The notes below the pieces were generated by a model that was not told where the DNA came from, ran no database searches, and worked only from the letters and a program-made list of their open reading frames with translations. The position numbers were made by a program, and so were the translations under genes. Positions 1 through 6,222 of a DNA stretch of 6,607 bases are shown here, piece by piece. The stretch lies in the NCBI GenBank assembly GCA_016793585.1, contig JAEUJR010000387.1, forward strand, positions 1 to 6,607, in the 5' to 3' direction. Origin of the DNA: Archangium sp. (lineage in GTDB: Bacteria; Myxococcota; Myxococcia; Myxococcales; Myxococcaceae). Position 1 is the stretch's first letter. Each line of letters opens with the position of its first letter.

Positions 1-1365
1 GCTGGTGCGCGTGAAGTTGGCCGTCGGTTCGTCGAGCTTGTCGGGCGCGCGCAGCTGAAAGCCGTGCAGGGTGTCTCCGTGCCGCAGCGCGAAGGCGTGA
101 AACGGCGTGCCCGGCTCGTTCTCTTCCTGCACCCGAATCACGCCGTACGCCGAGCGCATCGTCTCGCGCTGGCCTTCGTAGCCGCGGGCCCAGATGACGA
201 AGGTGGCGACGGCGCCGGCCGCGGCGAGCCAGCTCAGCGCGCGGTACTGCGTGCCCTTCGGCCAGGCCACCACCATCGCCACGGCCGTCGCGCCCACCGT
301 GAGAGGCAGCTCGTAGAAGTCTTCGAAGACGACGGGCGCGAGAATGCCGACGACCGCCGTGCCCAGCGCGCCGCCGACCGCGAGCTGCAGGTAGAAGCTC
401 GAGAGCGCTCCGGGCTCGGGCCGCCGCTCGTGCAGCTCGGCGTGCAGCCACCAGCAGCCACCGAAGAGCACCAGGCCGAAGGTGAAGATCGAGAGCGCGA
501 GGTCGACCTCGGGCCGGAACGCGGTGGTGAGCACCAGCCCGAGCACCCCGAGGGCGAAGAGCGCGGCCGAGAGCAGCGGCCGTCTCCAGCGGGCGTCACC
601 GAAGCCGACGATGAAGGTGATGAGGTAGGCCGCGAGCGGAAAGGCCCACAACAGCGGCGTCGGCGTGAGGTCCTGGCAGAGGGCGTTGGTGGCGGCCGAG
701 AGCAGCGCGGTGCCGAGCGCGGGCAGCAGCACCCACGACGCGCGCAGCCGGCCCATGTTCGCCTTCGTGCTGCTGGCCACCCGCCCGCGCAGCGTCAACA
801 CGAGGCACACGAGGAACACGACGAGGCCGACCGTGAGCGCCTTCGCCTGCACCGTCATCGCCAGCACCGGCTCGACGGCGACGGGGTAGAGCACGAGGGC
901 GACGAGGGCTCCGGCGTTCGAGATCGAGTACAGCCTGAACGCGTTGGTGCCCGCCTCCTGGCTGACGGCCGATTGCACGAGCGACGCGGTCGTCGACAGC
1001 AGCAGGAACGGCAGCGCCGTGGTGCGCACGAGGAAGACCAGCACGTCGAGCGGCGTGCCGTTCCAGTTCGCGGTGTCAGAGACGAGCGGGCTGCCCCACG
1101 AGAACCACTGCCAGCCGAGCGAGAGCAGGGTGACGACGCCCAGCACCGCCTGCGCGAGGGCGTGCCGCGACGGCGCCACCTTCGTCGCCAGCAGGTGCGC
1201 CCAGCCGTAGCCGGCCACGAGCATGACCTGGAAGAAGAGCAGGCACGTCGTCCAGATGCTCGCGCTGCCGCCGAACCTCGGCAGCGCCACCCGCCCGACC
1301 AGCAGCTCGAGCAGGAACAGGAGCAGCGCGCTGATGAAGATCGTGATGGCAGGGAGCCGCTTCAC
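1..1365 (-). CDS. Fused membrane transporter/spermidine-synthase-like protein, N-terminal part (3' end outside window)
   Basis: 455 codons are visible with no stop, so the C-terminus lies beyond the left edge. The protein is strongly hydrophobic, with about 12 membrane segments between residues 7 and 394. Residues 24-57 carry the run GRVALPRFGG...IWTTCLLFFQ...AGYGWAH, which I recognise as the signature of the membrane half of fused MFS/spermidine-synthase-like proteins. Further family blocks are LLSTTASLVQ (122-131), LYSISNAGAL (145-154) and the soluble start YGVIRVQEE...TLHGFQL (407-438), which normally leads into a SAM/aminopropyl-transferase-like Rossmann domain. That domain is not in view, so catalysis cannot be judged; many family members lack a proven polyamine activity. 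The GTG start is fixed by an in-frame TAG only three codons upstream; a weak GGCGAG lies before it. The start is 15 bases after the cytochrome stop, so the two genes are probably co-transcribed. The family is confident, the substrate unknown. Confidence 0.85.
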   Translation of the reverse strand, partial: MKRLPAITIFISALLLFLLELLVGRVALPRFGGSASIWTTCLLFFQVMLVAGYGWAHLLATKVAPSRHALAQAVLGVVTLLSLGWQWFSWGSPLVSDTANWNGTPLDVLVFLVRTTALPFLLLSTTASLVQSAVSQEAGTNAFRLYSISNAGALVALVLYPVAVEPVLAMTVQAKALTVGLVVFLVCLVLTLRGRVASSTKANMGRLRASWVLLPALGTALLSAATNALCQDLTPTPLLWAFPLAAYLITFIVGFGDARWRRPLLSAALFALGVLGLVLTTAFRPEVDLALSIFTFGLVLFGGCWWLHAELHERRPEPGALSSFYLQLAVGGALGTAVVGILAPVVFEDFYELPLTVGATAVAMVVAWPKGTQYRALSWLAAAGAVATFVIWARGYEGQRETMRSAYGVIRVQEENEPGTPFHAFALRHGDTLHGFQLRAPDKLDEPTANFTRTS

Positions 1366-1380
1366 ACGGCTCGCCTAGCA

Positions 1381-1857
1381 CTACTTGGCAGGCGCCGCAG
1401 ACTTCTCGCCGCGCATCGGCACGAGGAACGCGTTGTGGCAGCTCATGCACGTCGCCATCATCGAGGTGAAGGCCACGTTGAGCTCGCCCGGCTTCTTCGC
1501 GTCGCAGGCGGTGACCACCTCGGTGGCGTGCTTCTTCAGCGCGTCTTGCAACACGAAGAAGGAGTCGGGCAGCGAGACAGTCGCGCCGGCCGCCTTGTCG
1601 AGGCGCGGGGCGTTCGAGATGCCCTGGGCGAACTTCTTGGCGTCGTCGTACTTCAACGTGGCGACGGCCAGCACGAGGTCGCGCATGTCTTTGTTGTGCG
1701 CCTTCATCTTGCTCTTCAGAAACGCCTTCGCCTCGCCCGAGACGTTCTGGGGCTCGAGCATGCGGGCCATCTGCAGCTCCTGCTTCGAGGGGAACACCGA
1801 GTCTTCGGCGAAGGCATTGACGGCGACGAGAGCGGCGAGAACGACGGTGGAGCGCAT
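1381..1857 (-). CDS. Exported c-type cytochrome, cytochrome c'-like
   Basis: The 158-residue product starts with a short Sec signal peptide (MRSTVVLAALVAVNAFA, predicted cut after residue 17), then a helix-rich, lysine-rich mature part. A single heme-attachment motif, CMSCH, sits at residues 137-141, 17 residues from the C-terminus. A lone CxxCH at the end of an all-helical chain of about 140 residues is the plan of class II cytochromes (cytochrome c'/c556), which bind heme in the periplasm and serve in electron transfer or gas binding. His141 would be the proximal ligand; a distal ligand cannot be assigned by eye. An ATG 37 codons further upstream is open, but the inner ATG is chosen because it gives a clean signal peptide and has a GGGGG ribosome site 7 bases before it. 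The gene leads a two-gene operon with the membrane protein downstream. C-type heme attachment is confident; the exact subfamily is moderate. Confidence 0.88.
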   Translation of the reverse strand: MRSTVVLAALVAVNAFAEDSVFPSKQELQMARMLEPQNVSGEAKAFLKSKMKAHNKDMRDLVLAVATLKYDDAKKFAQGISNAPRLDKAAGATVSLPDSFFVLQDALKKHATEVVTACDAKKPGELNVAFTSMMATCMSCHNAFLVPMRGEKSAAPAK

Positions 1858-2004
1858 GGAAGAACCCCCAGGACGACGAGAAGGGCAGCCCGTGTAGTGC
1901 ATCGTGTGCACCAGCGGATATCGCGGAGTTCTTTCCCTTTCCGCCGCCAGCGAACGAAAGGAATGCACGGGGCTGAAAGCCTTGCGTCGGCTACGGTGGC
2001 AGGC
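1858..2004. promoter_or_regulatory. Divergent intergenic region between cytochrome and metallopeptidase genes
   Basis: The genes on either side point away from each other, so both promoters should lie here. It looks less GC-rich than the coding sequence around it, with AT-leaning patches near 1917-1940 and 1954-1964. I cannot point to a convincing -35/-10 pair on either strand. One short inverted repeat, GTGCA (1897-1901) and TGCAC (1907-1911) with a 5-base centre, sits 40 bases before the cytochrome start and could be an operator. If the metallopeptidase starts at the ATG at 1963, the region shortens to 1858-1962. Confidence 0.4.
1865..1869 (-). promoter_or_regulatory. Ribosome binding site of the cytochrome gene
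   Basis: GGGGG on the minus strand lies 7 bases before the ATG at 1857. It favours this start over the upstream in-frame ATG at 1968, which would place 37 extra residues before the signal peptide. Confidence 0.55.
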
Positions 2005-2619
2005 GTGTCACGGCGGCCAGACTTCACCCAGAGCGTGCGAATGCTGCTCGCCCACGTCGCGGCCACGATGAAGGAGTTCCGGCACGTCGACCCGAACGCG
2101 ATTCTGGTGGTCGCGGGAGAAGCCCGGCGGGCGTCGCGGGGCACGGTGAAGCCGCTGTGCTTCACCAACGGCAAACGCAAAGACGCGCTCGGCCGGCGCA
2201 AGCCGCTGGTGACGTTCCACGGGCATCGCGTGCTCTACGCCATCACGCTGAGGCCGCTCTTCTTCCGCAAGTCGACGCCACGCCAGCGCGTCGCCACGAT
2301 TCTGCACGAGCTCTTTCACATCGCGCCCGCGTTCGACGGCACGCTCGACGTCACGCGGCGGCACGCCGAGGCGGGCGAGGAGTTCGAGGCCGAGTTCAGG
2401 CCCATCGAGCGCCGGTACTGGAAACGAATACCCCCCGAGGTCGTCGAGGGTTTCTCGTACGACGGCGAGGTGCGCGTGCTGCAGTGGCTCGAGAAGCCGC
2501 AGAGCTGGCTGCCGAGCGAGCGCGCGAGCCACCGCACGCACTACACCGAGCGGCACCTGTTCGAGGGCGTCATGCGCATGAAGACGCGCGCGCCCAGAGT
2601 GCGGCTCGACTTGCAGTGA
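2005..2619 (+). CDS. Putative HExxH metallopeptidase
   Basis: From this GTG the product is 204 residues, soluble, basic, and has no signal peptide, so it is probably cytoplasmic. A zinc-protease motif HELFH lies at residues 101-105 in the helix ATILHELFHIAPAFDG; a downstream H120 (RRHAEAGEEFE) or D111 could be the third metal ligand. The arrangement, HELxHI followed by DG and then a His plus an acidic helix, resembles the small uncharacterised 'putative (phage) metallopeptidase' families, and no substrate is known. The N-terminal part (EARRASRGTVKPLCF, residues 39-53) looks like a conserved beta-rich region. The start is uncertain: ATG at 1963 would add 14 residues but has its AAAGGA directly abutting the start and looser codon use, whereas GTG at 2005 has GGTGG five bases upstream. 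It is followed after 20 bases by the ATPase gene. Fold class is confident, activity inferred. Confidence 0.75.
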   Translation: MSRRPDFTQSVRMLLAHVAATMKEFRHVDPNAILVVAGEARRASRGTVKPLCFTNGKRKDALGRRKPLVTFHGHRVLYAITLRPLFFRKSTPRQRVATILHELFHIAPAFDGTLDVTRRHAEAGEEFEAEFRPIERRYWKRIPPEVVEGFSYDGEVRVLQWLEKPQSWLPSERASHRTHYTERHLFEGVMRMKTRAPRVRLDLQ

Positions 2620-2630
2620 GAATGGTCTAT

Positions 2631-2634
2631 GGAG
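2631..2634 (+). promoter_or_regulatory. Ribosome binding site that fixes the ATPase start
   Basis: GGAG followed by five bases and ATG at 2640. The in-frame ATG at 2622 lies upstream of this site and has no comparable signal, so 2640 is preferred. Confidence 0.6.
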
Positions 2635-2639
2635 ATCTC

Positions 2640-3701
2640 ATGTCCGAGCTGCACCCATTGGCCGATCGCTACCTCGACCTTCTCTATGACGGGCCAACCG
2701 CTGAGCTTCGCGCCCGGAAGGATCTCGATGACGAGCTCGCCGCGCAGCTGACCGCCGGCAATCACGTCTGCATTCGCGGGTTCTGGCGCATCGGGAAGAC
2801 GACGATGTTGAAGGCCGTGTTGCAGCGTGCGTGTGAGCGCAGCGGCGGCGCCGCACTCTTCTTCGACCTGCGCGACCCTGACCGCGACGACGGGCTGCCG
2901 CAGTCGGTCGAGGCGGTGCTCGAGCGGCTGACGAAGAAGGTGACCGAGTTTCTCGGGCGGGTCGGCGCGACCGAGCTGAAGGCCGACCCGAAGGCGCCGC
3001 TCGCGGTGCTGGGCGAGCTGGCCGCGCCCATCTTCGTGGGCCTCGACGAGCTGCTCTCGCTGCACGCGCTGGGCGCCGAGAAGATGGTGACGCTGCTCGA
3101 CGCGCTGCTGTCGACGCCGAAGAACGTGCGGGTGGCGATGGTGGTGCACCGTCACCGCGACGTCGACGCGCTCTTCGAGACGGCGTTGATTCAGCGGCCG
3201 GGCATGGCGTCGGCCTTCGTGCCGCCCATCTCTGACGACGAGCTGGTGGCGCTGGTGAACGGGCCCGGGCTCGCTGCTGGCGTCACCTTCTCGAACGAGG
3301 CGCTCGGCGCGCTGGCCGAGATCTCAGGCAACCGGCCCTGGGAGCTGCTCTCGTTCTGCGCCCTCGCGGCCTCGAAGCTGCCGAAGGGCTTCACGGGCGA
3401 GATCGGGCCCGACGCCATCGACGCGCTGGTGAACCTCGACGAGCTGGCCGAGAGCGACGAAGGCCGGGCGCTGATCGACAACGCGCTGCGCACGCTGGTG
3501 ACGGCCATGACGCCGGCCGAGAAGACGTTGTGCGAGCTGCTCGCCGTCGGTGGTGAAGGGGAAGTGCCCGAAGACGCCATCGCCGCGCTCGAGGCGGCGG
3601 GGCTGGTGACGGCAGGTGAGAGCTACGAACTCAACGGCGCCTTCTTCGCGGGCATGGTCTCGGCGGTCGCCTCGGGCGCCATCAAGGTCGCCGTCGAGTG
3701 A
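2640..3701 (+). CDS. P-loop ATPase, AAA/STAND-like, with C-terminal winged-helix-like region
   Basis: The 353-residue product is soluble. The Walker A motif GFWRIGKTT is at residues 47-55, preceded by the strand NHVCIRG; the Walker B motif IFVGLDE is at 131-137 (D136, E137). LFFDLRD (73-79) is a second core strand. A helical lid follows (ISDDELVALVNGPG 197-210; VTFSNEALGALAEISGNRPWEL 215-236), in which the Gly-Asn-Arg-Pro turn matches the GGNPYLLQ-type motif of AAA-like STAND ATPases. The last 60 residues (MTPAEKTLCELLAVGG...AALEAAGLV...YELNGAFF) read as a winged-helix-like domain. This layout is typical of NTP-dependent regulatory switches, but the usual partner module (sensor, TPR array or enzymatic effector) is absent from the chain. 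The TPR protein 4 bases downstream may supply it in trans; that is inference. ATP binding is confident, role unknown. Confidence 0.82.
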   Translation: MSELHPLADRYLDLLYDGPTAELRARKDLDDELAAQLTAGNHVCIRGFWRIGKTTMLKAVLQRACERSGGAALFFDLRDPDRDDGLPQSVEAVLERLTKKVTEFLGRVGATELKADPKAPLAVLGELAAPIFVGLDELLSLHALGAEKMVTLLDALLSTPKNVRVAMVVHRHRDVDALFETALIQRPGMASAFVPPISDDELVALVNGPGLAAGVTFSNEALGALAEISGNRPWELLSFCALAASKLPKGFTGEIGPDAIDALVNLDELAESDEGRALIDNALRTLVTAMTPAEKTLCELLAVGGEGEVPEDAIAALEAAGLVTAGESYELNGAFFAGMVSAVASGAIKVAVE

Positions 3702-3705
3702 GCTC

Positions 3706-4296
3706 ATGGCGCGCCCTCAGCGGAACCTGCTGCTGGTCATCGCTTCCATCGGCGCGCTCGTTGGTGGTGCGTCAGTCGTCGACTCTCCGACGGTGATTCT
3801 CGGAGCGGGCGTGGTCGCGCTCGCAGTCTTCGTGGCTGCGGTCTTCGCCGGGCGAGACTTCTTCGTCGGCCGGTTCCGCATGAGACAGCGACGGTGGGAC
3901 GAGGCGCTCGCCGCGTTCGAGGCCTTCGAGTCGAAGCAACTGTCGTCACGACTTCGACGAGCGCTCGCTCCGCTGTTCGTGGGCCTCTACTCGTACGACG
4001 GCGTCGCCATCGCGCTCAACAATCAGGCGGTCGTGCGCCTGAATCAGGGCAGGTTCCCACAAGCCGAGGAGCTGCTTTGGCGAGCGCTTTCGCGCGACGC
4101 GCCGTACGCGATTCCTCACGTGAACCTGGCGATTCTCTTTGCGCTCATGGGCAATGCCGCAGAGGCCTCACGAGAGCACGAGCTCGCGCAGTCACTTGGC
4201 TTTCGTGGGGCGGGGCTGCAGCAGCGCATTCGCACTTTGCTCGCACGGACGAACACGGCGGTTGGTGCCGCAGCGAGCTCTGAGCCAACGCGGTGA
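3706..4296 (+). CDS. Small membrane-anchored TPR protein
   Basis: The 196-residue product has two closely spaced hydrophobic helices (about 8-24 and 30-48), making an N-terminal membrane hairpin, followed by a soluble domain with TPR-like helical repeats. The clearest repeats are at about 101-134 (NNQAVVRLNQGRFPQAEELL) and 135-165 (PHVNLAILFALMGNAAEASR), and a degenerate one at about 51-78 (RQRRWDEALAAFEAF). TPR domains bind proteins, so a scaffold or adaptor at the inner membrane is likely; no enzyme motif is seen. The ATG is 4 bases after the ATPase stop with only a weak GAG/TGAG ribosome site, so translation is probably coupled to the ATPase. Codon choice looks somewhat more relaxed (more A/T-ending codons) than in neighbouring genes. 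The polar tail after 182 is probably disordered. The fold is fairly sure, the partner unknown. Confidence 0.78.
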   Translation: MARPQRNLLLVIASIGALVGGASVVDSPTVILGAGVVALAVFVAAVFAGRDFFVGRFRMRQRRWDEALAAFEAFESKQLSSRLRRALAPLFVGLYSYDGVAIALNNQAVVRLNQGRFPQAEELLWRALSRDAPYAIPHVNLAILFALMGNAAEASREHELAQSLGFRGAGLQQRIRTLLARTNTAVGAAASSEPTR

Positions 4297-4392
4297 ACGG
4301 TCCGGCAAAGTGACGCTCCGTTCCATCGCGAATGGATGTTCGTCAGCGCTCCGGTTTGCACTGTCAACGTGGGTGGGTAGGGTGCGCGCGCC
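4297..4392 (+). promoter_or_regulatory. Short intergenic gap, possible promoter for the lipoprotein-barrel pair
   Basis: This 96-base gap separates the TPR gene from the lipoprotein gene and is visibly less GC-rich than either. It holds a hairpin-like inverted repeat, TCCAT (4322-4326) and ATGGA (4332-4336), without a following T-run, so it does not look like an intrinsic terminator. A weak promoter-like pair, TTGCAC (4356-4361) and TAGGGT (4378-4383), is spaced 16 bases, but each box matches only half of the sigma-70 consensus and the second overlaps the G-rich ribosome site. Confidence 0.25.
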
Positions 4393-6222
4393 TTGAAGCC
4401 GTCACTCCCGCTCACGCTCACCCTGTTCGTCGTCACGGCCTGTGCACCGGCGACGCCTCCTCCGACCCGCGAGACGTTGGTGCTCACCGGCAGCGCGTAC
4501 GACCGGGGCCTGCAGCACGGCACGCAGCTGCGCTCGAAGATTCGCAGCTTCTACACGACGCTGATGACGAACTCGTTGTACCCGTTTCTCTCGCGTGAGC
4601 AGCCCGACATCGCGACGCTGCTGAAGGAGTACGACAGCGAGAAGTACCAGAACGGCAAGTTCGCCTACGAGCTGCTGCTCGAGAGCGCGAAGAACCTCGA
4701 GCGCAACCTGGGCCGCAACGCGCGCGACGAGATGCGCGGCGTCGCCGATGGCTCGGGGCTCACCTACGAAGAAGTGCTGGTGCTGAACACCTTCGTCGAC
4801 ACCACGCTCGCGGTGCGTGGCATCGGGCTGGCGATTCGACAGGGCCGTGCGCCCGTCATCGAGTCGGTGGAGTTTCTCGGGCTCGGCAGCGACGGCGTCG
4901 ACAACAGCGGAGACGGCCGCGCCGACGAGACCGACGAGGGCGTGCTCGAGCCGTACGACCCACCGTTCTTCGCGGCTGCGGTCGAGGTCGACGTGCGCAC
5001 CAAGCTGCGCGTCGTCTTCTCCGACCCCGACGGCGTCGACCCGCAGACGGTTCGCGTTCGTGTGAACGAGGGCCTGTTCACCTTCGGCGACCCGTCGCTC
5101 GACATCACCGAGCTCGACGCCACGCACGTGCAGCTGACGTGGACACCGCCCGAGCCGTTGCCCGCCGCGAGCACCGTCACCTTAGTCGTCTCGGCCGGAG
5201 ACAAGCGCATCATCGAGATTCCCGGGCCGCCGCGCGCGAGCTTTCGCCGCGACGAAGAACTCGTCGTCACCACGCGCGGCGCGGGCCTGTCACCGAAGGA
5301 CATCAGCCGGCCCGTGCTCACCGACAACCGCACGCGGCCTCCGCCCTTCACCGTTGGCGTTCGTGGCTCGCGCGCTGCCGAGGGGCCGCTGCTCGCGCAC
5401 AGCTTCGCGCTGCTCGACGCCAACACGGCGCACAAACACACCGTCGCCCTGGTGCATCGGCCTGAGACGGGCCCCGCGTACGTGACGGTCGGTTGGGCCG
5501 GCATCGTCTACGGCATCTCGGGCCTCAACGAGCGCGGGGTCGGCGTCGCGTGCAACCCGAGCGACACGCTCGACAACTCGGTCGTCGGCTCGGTGCTCGA
5601 CCAGGTGGCCGACCTGTCGAAGGCGAAGCTGCTCGCGAGCGGCCTGCCCGTGGGCTTCATCGTCAAGCGCGTGCTCGAGAAGGCGTCGACCGCGCAGGAG
5701 GGCGCCGACGCCATCGCCGAGGTCGACCCGGTCTACGGCTGGAACTGCACCGTCGCCGACGCGCAGGGCGGGCTCGAAGTGGTGGAGATGGACTCCGACG
5801 TCTTTCGCCAGGGCCAGAGCGGCATCTATCGCTACGGGCCGACCGACCGCGACGCGGCCATGCGCCGCTACTCGAGCCTCACCGACGACGACGTCGTCAC
5901 CGGCAGCTCGTTCACGCGCAACGTCGACGACAGCATCACGCTCACGCTCGCGGGCCAGCGCATCGTGCCGCAGCGTTTCTGGTCGGGCTTCTTCTTCCGC
6001 AGCCGCCGCGTGATGGACAACGTCACCCGTCGCGTGCAGGCCCGCACCGCGCCCATCGACGTGCCGTGGCTCGAAGGGCTGCTGGTCGAGCCCGAGGTCG
6101 TCGACCGCTCCGACAGCATGAACGCGGTGGTGCTCGACCTGAAGAACCGCGTGCTGCACTCGGCGATGGGCACGGTGCCCGCGACGAACTCCCCCTTCCT
6201 GCCGACGGGGCTCGCCCAATGA
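4393..6222 (+). CDS. Lipoprotein related to C45-type Ntn acyltransferase/hydrolases, with large insert; catalytic Cys not seen
   Basis: The 609-residue product begins with a lipoprotein signal: a hydrophobic stretch, then VTAC with C17 as the lipidated residue. The TTG start is forced, since an in-frame TAG lies five codons upstream and no other start precedes the signal; a G-rich TAGGGTG is 8 bases before it. Residues 33-50 (GSAYDRGLQHGTQLRSKI) and 112-132 (DEMRGVADGSGLTYEEVLVLN) match the N-terminal blocks of C45 autoproteolytic acyltransferase/hydrolases. The core resumes near 319, with VTVGWAGIVYGISGLNERGV (364-383) and WNCTVADAQGGLEVVEMDS (450-468). In between are an acidic Ca-binding-like loop (166-182) and an Ig-like beta-rich stretch (about 193-272). 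Where the family has its N-terminal nucleophile (CS/CT) and an RNxDW motif, this protein reads PPPFTVGVRGS...AHSFALLDAN; the only cysteines are C17, C387 and C452. It may be a pseudoenzyme or use Thr/Ser. The stop overlaps the next start. Confidence 0.8.
   Translation: MKPSLPLTLTLFVVTACAPATPPPTRETLVLTGSAYDRGLQHGTQLRSKIRSFYTTLMTNSLYPFLSREQPDIATLLKEYDSEKYQNGKFAYELLLESAKNLERNLGRNARDEMRGVADGSGLTYEEVLVLNTFVDTTLAVRGIGLAIRQGRAPVIESVEFLGLGSDGVDNSGDGRADETDEGVLEPYDPPFFAAAVEVDVRTKLRVVFSDPDGVDPQTVRVRVNEGLFTFGDPSLDITELDATHVQLTWTPPEPLPAASTVTLVVSAGDKRIIEIPGPPRASFRRDEELVVTTRGAGLSPKDISRPVLTDNRTRPPPFTVGVRGSRAAEGPLLAHSFALLDANTAHKHTVALVHRPETGPAYVTVGWAGIVYGISGLNERGVGVACNPSDTLDNSVVGSVLDQVADLSKAKLLASGLPVGFIVKRVLEKASTAQEGADAIAEVDPVYGWNCTVADAQGGLEVVEMDSDVFRQGQSGIYRYGPTDRDAAMRRYSSLTDDDVVTGSSFTRNVDDSITLTLAGQRIVPQRFWSGFFFRSRRVMDNVTRRVQARTAPIDVPWLEGLLVEPEVVDRSDSMNAVVLDLKNRVLHSAMGTVPATNSPFLPTGLAQ
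4888..4938 (+). other. Acidic calcium-binding-like loop within the lipoprotein
   Basis: Residues 166-182 read SDGVDNSGDGRADETDE. The DG-x-DN-x-GDG-x-x-DE pattern resembles an EF-hand or thrombospondin-type-3 calcium loop and the DGVDNDGDG-type linkers common in secreted proteins of myxobacteria. It lies at the start of the block that separates the two halves of the hydrolase-like fold. Calcium binding is inferred from the spacing of acidic residues only. Confidence 0.5.

Noticed and set aside
64..1962. Very long plus-strand open frame running antisense through the two minus-strand genes and into the metallopeptidase
   Set aside because: Its translation before about 1963 is Arg/Glu/Gln/His-rich low-complexity text typical of antisense frames in GC-rich DNA. 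The opposite strand encodes recognisable membrane and cytochrome proteins. Only the end of this frame is a real gene.
1858..1968. 37-residue upstream extension of the cytochrome
   Set aside because: It would bury the signal peptide behind a polar segment; ATG 1857 has a G-rich ribosome site at proper distance.
2157..2639. Possible N-terminal extension of the ATPase upstream of 2640
   Set aside because: It overlaps the metallopeptidase in another frame, its translation is Arg/Ala-rich shadow, and a good GGAG site marks ATG 2640. The ATG at 2622 lacks such a site.
4356..4383. Sigma-70-like promoter TTGCAC/TAGGGT before the lipoprotein gene
   Set aside because: Each box matches three of six consensus bases and the second overlaps the ribosome site, so transcription would start almost at the start codon. 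Kept only as a low-confidence note.
4402..6219. Long minus-strand open frames (4402-5127, 4764-5504, 5290-6219) opposite the lipoprotein gene
   Set aside because: Compositionally biased shadows (Arg/Val/His- or Ser/Thr-rich) without motifs, opposite a gene with a signal peptide and family blocks.
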